The position numbers were made by a program, and so were the translations under genes. From Flammulina velutipes (taxonomy: Eukaryota; Basidiomycota; Agaricomycetes; Agaricales; Physalacriaceae), in assembly GCA_011800155.1 (NCBI GenBank), contig CM022376.1, positions 930,001 to 994,000 on the forward strand: 64,000 nt of DNA, given 5' to 3'. Under the pieces are notes generated by a model, which was given only the letters and a program-made list of their open reading frames with translations, was not told the origin of the DNA and made no database searches. Positions 54,030 through 64,000 of this stretch are shown one piece after another (the first letter of the stretch is position 1; each line of letters starts with the position of its first letter).

Positions 54030-57000
54030 ATGAACCGAGGACCTCGTCGAAGCGAGCCGTTTCCTTCTGGATCAGCTCACAACGCTGGCGCTAAGCGCAG
54101 ACACTCAGATGGCTTTCCTTTTCAGCGAAAACGCCAACGGAGGACACGCACAGACCCTGGCCTCAACATTTCCCGTCCGATTCCTTTCAGCATTTCCCGA
54201 GAAACTGAGGATGGCGTCCCAGGCATAATCATTGCTTTCCGCGGCTTCCCAAACAATGTCCCCCCTCCAACGCGTCTTGAATTCCAAGAGGTCCTAGAAG
54301 ATTTATTTGCCGAATTTCAAGACGACCGAGGCAAAGTGATCAATTTCGACGTATTCATGAGGGTACGTATCCATTTGTCGGCTGTAACGCGCAATTATTC
54401 ACATGTTTCTAGCACAATGACCCACCCGTTGCATTTGTGACGATGCCATACGCGGAATTGGGAGAGTTCTTCGTCAATTCCGACGACTTCGACGTTGAGT
54501 GGAACGGTGTAGTACTTCGAAAGTCTATAGACCGGAAGCAGCCCGACCCGATGCTTCTCGACGACCTCCGACGTATCGATTATGTTCCCGCAGCCGAAGC
54601 AAGGAGGCGTGAGGAACTCGCCAGGGAGTTGCAAGAGTCCCTCGCGTTGTCTCAGCTGTCATTTGGCGCTTGGCACGAGAACTCCTTTTCACCCGAGTAT
54701 ACCATCCAGACCAACGCTGCAGATGTATCAATGAAGATATTCTACCACTCAACTCGTTGCGCTCTTGTCATTGAAAAGGAAGCCGTCCAGGTCAACCTCG
54801 AGCAGCAGCGAAACCATCCCGCCCGCCTTCTGACCATCATTCCCGCGCACGAAATCAACCGTATCTTCGCCCAATCAGACGGGACCATCCACTCCATCCT
54901 CTTCCAGATGCATAGCTCGGTGCAGTTCGAACTCGATGACCTCGTGGAAGGTAGCACGTCGAGGAACTTTTCCTTTGACATGGAGCATGAAGTTCTGGCC
55001 CCCTTCACCAGCGCCTTCATCCTTATCAACTTCAAGGATGCTTTGACGTATCGTCTATTCCAGGACAAGATGAGTAAGGCGTCACATATCCCTCGTGTTC
55101 AACTACGTTTCTTCCGGGTGCGGGAGCTGGCTGTTTATGATAAGAGACATCTGCTCTCTCTGGACCGTTGGTACCAAAGTATCCCTCTCGCTGTCGCGCT
55201 GCAGTGTGAACAGGCCATCCATGGTGGTGCCCTCACGCCCGTCCAGCTTCAAGCCCTCAGACCCCTAATCGACGAGACTCTGATAGAGTCCGAGAAGGAG
55301 GTGGTCGTCGCCGCGATGCAGGATATCATCATCTACTTTTCGGACCAGGACCCCATGAAGCGTTGGGTGAGCATCTTGACCATCGAACAAAAGTTTCGCG
55401 AGGGGAAGGCCCAGGCGATGGCGATGGCTGCCAACATGCGGCGTGCAAAGGACGTGAACAACTTTGCCTGCCATCAGCTCTTCATGACTCCTACTAGCTT
55501 CATCCTCGAAGGTCCATACGTCGACAAGTCTAACCGGGTTCTGCGCACGTATGAAAACTTCCATGAGCATTTCCTGAGAGTGTCGTTTACCGTTAGTCGT
55601 TTTGCGTACTTCTTTTGATTTGCTCGACTCATTTTTTATCGATGCAGGAGGAAGGCGGGCAGAATCGACGACTTTCAAAGACGCACGGGTCTAATATGGA
55701 CTTCCGGGACTTGATAAATCGCAAGATCGGTGTAACACTCAACGAGGGGTTCCGTCTTGCAGGACGCAAATGGGAATGGCTTGGGTACTCGCAAAGTGCT
55801 CTCAAAGACCGCCAGATGCTCTTTGTGGTGCCTTTCGTAGACGAGGCCGATCGTCTTGTCGATGGAGATCAGATCCGTCAGGATATCGGGGCATTTGAAG
55901 CGGTCCAAAAAATTCCGGCGAAGTATGGAGCTCGTATTGCGCAGGTAACATTATTCACTATTCACTCCGTTATTGCTTTGTTTCTCTAACAGAGCTTGTA
56001 TTGATTTTGCAGGCTTTCTCGGCTACCAGTTCATCTATTGTGATATCGGACGATGAATACATATCTATACCAGATATTGAACGCAATGAAGTGACGTTTA
56101 CCGACGGCGCTGGTGATATGTCCGTCGAAATGGCTAAGGAGGTCTGGTCGAAGATTAGCCATCGTAGACTGCACGACCCAGATCCTCCCAGCGCATTTCA
56201 GGCAAGGTATGTCCATCCTTTTTACTTTCGCTAGCTATGACATATCAATGTGCTCAGATTCGCTGGATGCAAAGGCGTTTGGATGGTGAACCCCGAGCTT
56301 CCCGGGAAGCAACTTCGCTGCACCCCGAGTCAGACAAAGTTTGAATCTCTTTCCCGGACTTTCGATGTGGCTAGTGAGTTACTTGTTGTGCTGCTATTCC
56401 GTTTCTCATAGTTCCCGAAGATCATTCTCTGTATCCAGGAGTCACCTTCTTGAACCGGCCTCTGGTCAAGCTCTTGGAAGACTTGGGGATTGAGAAAGAC
56501 ACTTTTTTGCGCATTCAACAGAGGGCTGTCGACCAGGCTGAACTGGCGAGCACGTCTTTCGAGCACGCTGCTGTTCACTTCGCGAAGAACAATCTGGGGT
56601 TGCCGTTTCGAATGGCACGGCTCTATGATAACCTTCAGTCGATGTTGGGTATCGATTTCGACGCGTCGCCTCTTGGGCATATTGATTTTTATAAGAGTGT
56701 TGCTATGCTGGGTGTTACTGCGGTATTGAGGTGGGTGGTTTGATATTGTGCAGTTGAATGTATACTGAATAATTGTTTCCAGAGACATTAAGTATAAAGC
56801 GAGGATCCAAGTTGCGGGACCTACGTTGATTGGTGTCTGTGATACTTGGGGTTATCTCAAGGAGGGAGAGATTTATGTTAAGGTTAAAGGGCAGCATACT
56901 TCACGGATTATACGTGGGAGGGTTGCTGTAACGAGGAGGTGAGTATATCTTTTCGGTACTGAGACGTGTTGGCTTAGTCGACTATAGTCCCGTCGTTCAT

Positions 57001-58728
57001 CCAGGAGATGTACAGGTACGTTGATTACGCACCGATTGCCTTGTCATGGCTCATCCCAATGGTAGACCGCCATGGCTGTCAATGTCCCTCGTGATCATCC
57101 TCTTGCGACGCTAGTCAATGTTGTTGTATTCAGCTCTCAAGGTATGTTCAATCCTATCTATGGTTTGATCTATTTTTCTAACATTCGCTCCAGGACGGCG
57201 ACCATTACCTAGCATGCTTGGTGGCGGTGATCTTGATGTAAGTAACATCCTTTTCTTTGGCGCTCGCATTCTCATTCCTGGCGCAGGGAGACCTTTTCAA
57301 TGTCATTACCGACTTCGACCTTATACCCTCGCGTACGGAAGAGCCAGGGAGTTACGAACCGGCACGACCTAACGAGCTGAACCGCATAAGTCAGATGAAG
57401 GATGTGGCTGATTTCGTGGTACGTTGTATTCTTCGATGTGTCCTAGTATGTCGCTGATCATCTGGATAGTGTGAATATATATACAGTACGTTTATCCTGC
57501 TCTGCTAGGTATCTTGGGATGCTAATCGACATTTAGGCGACGTGGTTGGACAATTATCGACTAGACATCTCCTAATCGCCGATTACAGCGAGTTAGGGAG
57601 TAGAGACCCACGTTGCCTTGAGTTGGCTAAACTCTCCAGTCATGCCGTTGACTTCGTAAAGTCTGGGCGTCCCGTGGATCGTCAACTCATACCAAAGAGA
57701 CCTTGCCTATACACGCCTGACTTCATGGCTAGGGAGGACGAGGAGAAGACCTACAAATCGAACAAAGCATTGGGCGAAATGTTCCGCGCCGTTCCCGTCA
57801 GTCGCTTCCTATTCTACAGCGATATCGTTTTCCTGACTTTTGTAATACGCAGATTCAAAAGTATCTTCGTCCGTTGGGTGAAACGCAGAACAAGTGAGCC
57901 CGATTCAGACTTTTTGTGGAGACGTGTTGTTAACATGAACAAAGGGTCGACGCGTCTGTCCTTCACAAGATTCTTGCATCCGTGGAGATCAAGTACGCGC
58001 AGCTCCCTCTGCGACAGTGGACGTCGAAGCGCTCCGAGTTCGCGTGGAAAGCCTACGCTGTCCTCTTTTGCGCGGAGTGCGAGAAGATTGCGTTCAGGAA
58101 CTCTCTTTCCCGTCGGGATAACCATAAACTCGGCGAAGAGGAGCTCGCGGTCGGGACAACGGGTAGTCTGAGGGTGGAGAATGGCGAGATGGATATGATG
58201 CATCGCGCGCGCACTCAGATGTCGGAGTTGGTTCGCAAGATGCGGATCTACATCAAGGACTTGAAGGAGGGGGATGAGGATCTTGAAGAGGATCATGTTG
58301 AGCTGGAGAGCGACGATGATGGCAATGTTGCCATTGTCAAGAAGGAGGAGCAGGGAGACGAGGATGATTCGAGTCTGTTGGCGAAGCTGGCGGCTAATCC
58401 AGAGCTTGCGGTGGAGCGTGTTAATGTTGAAGAACAAACTTCGGATGACGAGGTTGAGGAGATTGATGCGGCATTGTGGGGGGTCAAGAGGGAAGGTACT
58501 GATTTGAGTCCTTCGGAAGGTGGGAGCGAGAGTGGGAATGAGGAGGACGATGATCAAGTTGAGGAGACTAGACGTCCTGATTGGCGTATTCTGGCTGCTG
58601 GAAGAGCATACGGTGCGTGTGTTTATGCTCAGGATGCGTTGGAGACTCCCAAGGTGCCTTTTGGGATGAGACTTTTCTCAATGGTTGCGGTGGAGACTTT
58701 GTTGTCAATTATTAGGAGCATGTCGTGA
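54030..58728 (+). CDS. Cellular RNA-dependent RNA polymerase (RNA silencing)
   Basis: ATG at 54030 (MNRGPRRSEPFPSG), about a dozen exons, about 1,250 aa. The N-terminal half covers VTMPYAELGEFFVNSDDF and the YHSTRCALVIEKEA region. The polymerase core includes NEVTFTDGAGDMSVEMAKEV, AFQARFAGCKGVWMVNPEL, TFLNRPLVKLLEDLGI, LRDIKYKARIQVAGPTLIGV and the catalytic GGGDLDGDLFNVI. That DLDGD loop is split by an intron (GTAAGT at about 57240 to CGCAG at 57286) between DLD and GD. Then comes SRDPRCLELAKLSSHAVDF and an acidic C-terminus. Enzymes of this family (QDE-1, RDR) make double-stranded RNA for Dicer in quelling and related pathways. All motifs are present. The exon borders at 57420-57540 and 57795-57950 are approximate. 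Confidence 0.9.
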
Positions 58729-58974
58729 TGTTCTATGTTCCTTATGTTGTACACTTTTATTGTTGTAGGGTAGAAGGTTGTAAGTATTAGCATGTCGCCT
58801 TGGCTTGGAACTCGTTTAGAATAACGTGATCGTGAGTCTCACAATTTGATTTGCAACCTGGACGCGTTCCTTTCTATTACCGCCATCACTTTTACCAGGC
58901 ATTTCGCATTATTCGAAGTAATACACGATACACACTCTTAGCAACGTCGACTGATTTCCCCTATATCTAGTATC

Positions 58975-59670
58975 ATGGCCCATCCATTTATCTCCCTCAC
59001 GCCTTCCCAAGTACGGGACCAGCCTAAAGAGACGGACTTGACGAGCACCCAATTGTCCTTACTCACCAAAGTCAATACCATCGTGGAAGAAGTGCGACAG
59101 CGCTCACCTATGCACCTAACCTTGCCCGAGCTCCAAACTATCATGGACTACAAACTCGCGTTTGGCCAAAACCGACCGGCGCTCCGTGCTCTGATAAAGA
59201 AGAACACGGATCCACAAGTGAAAGACGTATCGGAGCGCGCATTCGCTGTCTCTGGAGAAGACTGGCAAGCGGTGGAAACCGCCATGACGATCCTGTGCGA
59301 GCTCAAGGGAGTCGGACCGGCTACTGCTTCGCTCATTCTCAGTCTTCAGTATCCATTGACTGTACCGTTCTTCTCCGACGAGGCGACGGTGGACGTTTTA
59401 CGGCCCTCGGGCGGGAGGAATGGGATCAAGTACACCATGAAGACATACAAGGCGTTGTTTGAAGCGTTGGAGGTTATTGCTGTGGCGGTTAACAAGAATG
59501 GCTCGAAGGAAGAGCCCCTTCTAAGGGGAGAGCTTGAACGGTCTATCTGGCATTCATACAGACTGGGGGAGAAGTTGAAGGAAGGGGAGATAGGCCCGTC
59601 GAAGAGAACACGTTCTGCTGACGGAAAAGGAGAAAGTTCATCTCGAAAGACCAAACGGAAAAAACTCTAA
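58975..59670 (+). CDS. Conserved fungal helix-hairpin-helix protein
   Basis: Single exon, 231 aa. LTLPELQTIMDYKLAFGQNR and FAVSGEDWQAVETAMTIL precede a clear helix-hairpin-helix, LCELKGVGPATASLILSL, then VPFFSDEATVDVLRP. The HhH (LxGVGPxTA) is the DNA-contact motif seen in DNA-glycosylase folds. A basic tail (SRKTKRKKL) can be a nuclear signal. The family is widespread in fungi without an assigned role; DNA binding is inferred, and no glycosylase active-site Asp/Lys pattern is visible. Confidence 0.7.
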   Translation: MAHPFISLTPSQVRDQPKETDLTSTQLSLLTKVNTIVEEVRQRSPMHLTLPELQTIMDYKLAFGQNRPALRALIKKNTDPQVKDVSERAFAVSGEDWQAVETAMTILCELKGVGPATASLILSLQYPLTVPFFSDEATVDVLRPSGGRNGIKYTMKTYKALFEALEVIAVAVNKNGSKEEPLLRGELERSIWHSYRLGEKLKEGEIGPSKRTRSADGKGESSSRKTKRKKL

Positions 59671-59838
59671 ACTGGAGTTCGTTCACGATTTATTTTGTGT
59701 TCCTGTTTACATTGTAGCAGCCGCAGTACTATATATCCATAGGTTCATCGAAATCCACAGGTGGTACTTCGGCCTTCTTGCCAAGACGACGACTAACCAG
59801 ACTGAGAGAAATGCAATTAGCATCGTCCTCTGTCCTAA

Positions 59839-61196
59839 CTAAATGGAAACACACCGAGAGAACTTATCTAACGGAGCTTCGTCGTCCATGGCACCGTCAT
59901 AAGAGGCAATGGGCACCCAACTACTCAAAGGGCTAGATCCAGATTCGTAGCTCGCCTCCGCCACGTAGAGCAGCAGCCCATCCGCACCCACTGTAGCATC
60001 CACACATATAACCCCAACGCCAGAATCCATGTCACCTTCAGTGGGGACTTGCACCGAAACAACATACGGTGTACGCGCCAACGGCACGATGACGGTGATC
60101 AGATTCGACAAGGATGTGTCTGTGTGATGCGGGACGGGTATAAACGTCGTCGGGTAACTAAAGCGGTAAGCAGTCGTGGTCGCGTCGGTGCCATTCGTAT
60201 ACGACGCTGACGGCGGGGGGGACTGAGAAAGTTCAGCCAGTCGAGTATCGCGCCACCAGAACCTAGAAAAAAAAGGTTAGGATGAAATGTAACTAAAGGC
60301 AAGGTACTGTCCACTAACCTAAACGCAGTTTCACAATCACCTATATCCTGACCCTTCCACTTGATAACGTCCAAGATGTGCAGGATGCCGTTGTCTCTCC
60401 AATTGGCATCGAGGATACAGTCTACAATGGTATTGGGGGGTATGGTCGATGGGAATCGGGGCATGAGAGGTTTTCCGAGCGCTCGAGACCGCAATGTCGT
60501 ATTAGGTGCTGAAGAACATTGAGAGATACAAACGACAAGAAGACAAATACTGACCTAAACCTGCTCCTTGGTGAGATATGGCCAGACAACGTTTTCCTGC
60601 GGGTACAGGCGCGATAGCAACCCATCCCGTTTCGAGATCGTCGGGTAAACCGTCAGAGCCGCTCCAGGGATCGTCGGCATGCATCTCGAGGAGCTCGGCG
60701 TACATGCACTTGTCCGCCCATTCACTTGGATGCGCAGGATCGTGTTTCTTGATGCGTGTTCCCCGTCGTTTTTTGGGTTTTCGTGAAGGGCTGAACGTCG
60801 GCGCTGTTTCTGCTATAACTGCAGACGATGCCGATGGTGCTTCGAGGGTATTGACGAAAGCTCCAAGACCTTGTCGGACGATTTGCGACGATTTGCCATC
60901 TTCTTCATCGGATGAACCAAGATTGAGGTTGGCGAAGCTGTCGAGTTGCCTCGAGGCGTCTACTTTGCGAGCTCTGCGCTTAGCTCGAGGATTTCAGCGA
61001 GGCTGAGAGGTGGAATCGGCAGGAGTCGAGATACCTTTTTCTGTTCTTCGAGGGCCTTTACTGCGTTCAGTTCGCTGGACGGTGGAAAAATAAGTGTTGA
61101 CGTTACCTTTGTTCTCCTAGCTTGTTGAGATAGCGAACTGTCTGCTATTGAAACATGCTTGTACGCCGCTTTGCGTGCATTTACATGGTCGGCCAT
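59839..61196 (-). CDS. Snurportin-1 homologue (snRNP import adaptor)
   Basis: ATG at 61196 (MADHVNARKAAYKHVSIADS); an earlier ATG at 61211 would add five residues. The N-terminal basic helix with QQARRTK resembles the importin-beta-binding domain. The central exon reads LETGWVAIAPVPAGKRCLAI, where the human protein has the cap-binding WILVPCPVGKR region. Then come MPRFPSTIPPNTIVDCILDA, HILDVIKWKGQDIGDCETAF and FWWRDTRLAEL, matching the m3G-cap-binding fold in order (PSSLPGG, DCI, YVLDVMCW, DCQTDFRFYW). The last exon carries the rest and ends at 59839. It would carry trimethylguanosine-capped spliceosomal RNAs into the nucleus. Some exon joins between 60700 and 60960 are approximate. Confidence 0.82.
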
Positions 61197-61319
61197 GATG
61201 GTGGTGGTCACTGTTCAAGATGCACGCGTTGTTGTATCTTGTTTGCTCTGAATGTGTGGCGCTCTTAAAGTAATATTCAACGATACAAAATATTGAGAAG
61301 GGTGGATATGATTCAATGT

Positions 61320-62556
61320 TTAATCTTGGAGATCAACAACGATAGGTCTATATCCCGGCCCTCCAGTTTCCTGCCTTGTCCGCCCTCCAGGTTGGTTAGC
61401 AGCATTCACAAAGACCGTCGAGTCACCACCCGTAGAAAGCGCCAAGGGCTCTTTGTAAGTCCTGTTATTATCAGGGTACTTGTCCGCATCCACGCGCACT
61501 TCCCACTTTTTGAACACCCCGGACTGCATTTTTGGCGGTGTAGCCTGCTTGGGCGACCAAGTATGGACATGCGCACCGTGGCCTTCGTGTATGTGGCCAA
61601 ATACGTGGAGACGAGGGCGGAGATAGGGGAGGCGAGCAGCAAGATCACGACAGCCTGCGAGAGAAGGGGACAACGTCAGGTCAAAGATGCGAAGGGGAGG
61701 CCCGTGCGTTATTCTGCGAACGGAGTGAGAGAAAACGGAGCATTGAGTGGAGTTAGACTTACAGTATATCAGACTTGGGGTATTTAGATATCAACTCTGG
61801 AAATTTTGAGTTGATGAAAGGCGCTAGACTGGGAGTGTTTACCTTTGCCTTCAGTACGAGGGTAGTTGAATGCCCATCCTCCAAATGCTGGGGACCACTG
61901 AATGAACGTTAGTAGGAGAACATCCACCGAGACTGAAGATTGAACGAACAGGAGATCCATATACACTCCAGACTCTACCATTTTCTTTCGCCTGGAACTC
62001 GTATAAACTATCCTGTATATAGCGAATACCAGCTTCGATGGCTCTTGGTCCTTTCAAGAGAGACATTATGGCCTGTACATCCTAAACAGCGTCGTCAATA
62101 AGATAGTATTCTTGCTCGCCGATTCGAATTACCTCCATCTCATATCGATGCCACCGCGAGAAATGCTCATCATACCACCGCTCGTGAAATGTTAAGTCGT
62201 GGTTCCCGCCAATGATGCTAAAAACGAGTTTTCAAGTAGTTACCCATCCGAGGGGCTCACAGCTTAGTCTTATGCGGAAGGGCGTACAACCATTCCATCG
62301 TATGCTCTAAATCCGCGAGCCGCCCAGTATCGCTTAGGTCTCCAGCATGTATGAGGACGTCTCCAGGGGGAACATGGAATGTGGCGCCGTGGGTATCGCT
62401 GATGCATACAAAGCGCGTCCAAGACTCGGGCACAGGTGGAAGATCTTGCGCCTCGGGATGCACGATAGCATCTTTCGATCGTAATGTAGCCACAGATTCT
62501 AACATTGACTTTCGCAGAGATTTCGATATACTGCGGGTTGTGAACGTCCGAAGCAT
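61320..62556 (-). CDS. Calcineurin-like metallophosphoesterase (MPPED-type)
   Basis: ATG at 62556 (MLRTFTTRSISKSLRKSM). Motifs in order: FVCISDTHG (D-x-H metal ligands), VLIHAGDLSDTG (GD), IIGGNHDLTFHERW (GNHD), ILLTHGPP (H) and FGHIHEGHG (GHxH). This is the complete set of binuclear-metal ligands. GSPWSPAFGGWAFNYPR between them is typical of the MPPED1/MPPED2-like branch. Introns lie near 62256-62223, 62125-62085, 61945-61890, 61850-61800 and 61760-61660. The N-terminal 40 residues are basic and could be a mitochondrial presequence. The substrate is unknown. Starts tail-to-head with the snurportin gene. Confidence 0.87.
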
Positions 62557-63217
62557 ACCCTGCGTTGTGTCGCATTGTTTGCCAAGGTCGTGTGGCGCAC
62601 TTTTATTTATTCCCTTGTGATCACAAGCGTACGAAGTAGATTAACTCGGTAGATATGCGCTGTACTCGGTGCGTATTTTGAGGCGTGCTGTAACACAGTC
62701 GTCAACGTATACACGGACAACAGAGCTGGTAACGTACTACGCGCCAGGAATCGCGGGTCAATGATACGACTATCAGTCATGCGGAAAATCGGTATATACT
62801 CCTACTGTGATATCCTGAGAGACAGTATGTTGCTCGCATAGTCAAGGTATTGACTCGATGGTGGTAGTAGAAAGCAACGACCGGACATCGGACCGTGCGC
62901 CCCTAGCAGGACTCTGATGTGGCGATAATAGTGCCAACAGTAGTTTTGAGATGGCGGGTGACATATTTCCTTTAAATGTAACGGCGTGGCCACTGTCGAC
63001 TTCAAAAACCACGAGAAACTGAGCCACAGATTGAGAAGCAACTCGGAAATCCATCATGAGAGACGGGAAAGGGGGAATTGTCGACAGCTCATACATTCAA
63101 CCTTCATTCATTTCCTAGCACAATTGGAAAGCTTGCAATCGTATGCAAAGCATATATCGTTCTCAGAATAACGATCCAATCATACCAACGATTTCCCCAT
63201 ACACAATCCTAGTAACT
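62557..63217. other. Intergenic, no gene seen
   Basis: 660 bp between the phosphoesterase start and the dehydrogenase 3' end; short frames only. Confidence 0.5.
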
Positions 63218-64000
63218 TCAAGCAAGGTCCTTCTCTCTAATAAAATCCATCGTCACCTCCCACAGACGCCGAGACGAATCTTCATCCCTAGCCATAGCAG
63301 AAGCCGGAGCGATACTGCCCGGCGTAGGACTAGGCACGAGATACGCCCCTCGGTACTTCTCCTCCTGCGCTACCTTGTCATTCGTAGCCGCAAAAAGCGT
63401 AGTCAGCGCGCCAACCTCCGGCTCCTCAAACACCAGCCTAATGAGGGGACGCAAGAAGAACGGGAATCTATCAGAGAAGGTATTGACTCCGCCGGGATGG
63501 ACGGCAACGACGACGATCTGAGCCTTATTATCCTTGAAATAACGCTGGAGCGCCGTCGTCCAAAGGATGTCGAGAAGCTTGCTGTGCCCGTAACGCAGGA
63601 CGCCAGCTGCGAAGAAGGTTTTGGGGTACTTGACGTTTAGGTCTTTGAATGAATCGATCTTGAATGGGGATGGAGTCATTGTGTGGATCGTGGACACTAG
63701 CTGTGTGTTGGGGCATGGTTAGAATTGGGAGCGTGAAACAGGTTGGGGGATGGCGTACGTTGACGATCCTGACGTCGGATCCTGGGTGCTGGGCGGTGGA
63801 CGAGAGGATGGGAATGAGGTGGTGGGTGAAGACGAAAGGACTCAGATAGCTAGTATGAAGAGGTGGTTAGTTAGGTTATTCTTCGCTTAGAATAGAGAAA
63901 GAGTACTTGGTGACAACCATGTCCGATACCCCTGAAAAATATATGTTAGTTGACATCCAATAAGTACACGGAGTGTTGATACATGCCTTCAAAGCTTTCC
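63218..64000 (-). CDS. Short-chain dehydrogenase/reductase, 5' part outside window
   Basis: Minus-strand gene running off the right edge. Exons at the edge end in GIG-like HMVVTKYL-type sequence (about 63930), then SPFVFTHHLIPILSSTAQHP and DVRIVN (beta-5 strand), then after an intron LVSTIHTMTPSP (the catalytic Ser region) and the active-site YGHSK (Y-x3-K), VVAVHPGGVNT, and a C-terminal tail ending IREKDLA at 63218. This is the classical SDR order. The Rossmann GxxxGxG is beyond the window. Substrate unknown. Confidence 0.82.

Noticed and set aside
58293..58557. Open frames antisense to the RdRP C-terminus
   Set aside because: Mirror of the acidic coding run; typical shadow frames.
1..64000. 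CRISPR arrays, bacterial operons, riboswitches
   Set aside because: Repeats seen are tandem or inverted without spacer regularity, and the sequence is plainly eukaryotic.

Overview
The window is a piece of a basidiomycete (mushroom-forming, Agaricomycetes-type) nuclear genome. Genes are split by many short introns of about 45-60 bp with GTRNGT...YAG borders. Several protein families are ones typical of that group: a KDZ transposase with a CxC2 cluster, a Plavaka transposase, an expanded TET/JBP oxygenase, MYND-finger proteins and RNase H1 N-domain proteins. There is no sign of bacterial or organelle DNA.

The left 40 kb (1-40,050) is a mobile-element and accessory island. In order it holds two lineage-restricted unknown genes (1-3,270), an apparently intact KDZ transposase on the minus strand (4,098-8,259), a run of small unknown genes and two genes with RNase H1 N-like domains (8,725-13,308), and a long unknown acidic protein (13,492-16,144). 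Next comes a Ty3/Gypsy retroelement on the minus strand, with gag at about 36.25-34.9 kb and protease plus pol at 22.2-17.4 kb. Its gag-protease reading frame is broken by a 12,735-bp DNA transposon (22,227-34,961). That insert has terminal inverted repeats beginning CATCAGGAAAAGCCCTCCT, a 2-bp CT target duplication, AT-rich subterminal tracts, a full Plavaka transposase, and three minus-strand cargo genes, one of which is a TET/JBP-like 2-oxoglutarate/Fe(II) dioxygenase of the nucleic-acid base-modifying type. Removing the insert plus one CT rejoins gag and protease exactly in frame, which is strong internal evidence for the boundaries. A truncated hAT transposase (37.2-38.6 kb), GC-rich simple repeats and a 793-bp fold-back MITE with TA duplications (39,251-40,043) close the island.

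The right 23.5 kb (40.5-64 kb) is ordinary gene-dense chromosome: an FAD-dependent aromatic monooxygenase, an inverted pair of MYND-finger paralogues around a small mitochondrial OXLD1-like protein, a CRIB-containing PAK-family kinase with DFS in place of DFG, a third MYND protein, a small unknown protein, a cellular RNA-dependent RNA polymerase (RNA silencing), a helix-hairpin-helix protein, a snurportin-1 homologue, a calcineurin-like phosphoesterase and a 5'-truncated short-chain dehydrogenase.

The most notable thing is the nesting: a candidate DNA-base-modifying oxygenase travels as cargo of a Plavaka-type element inside a retroelement pol locus. It lies about 20 kb from a separate KDZ element, the transposon class known to associate with TET/JBP genes, and on the same contig as a gene-silencing RdRP.
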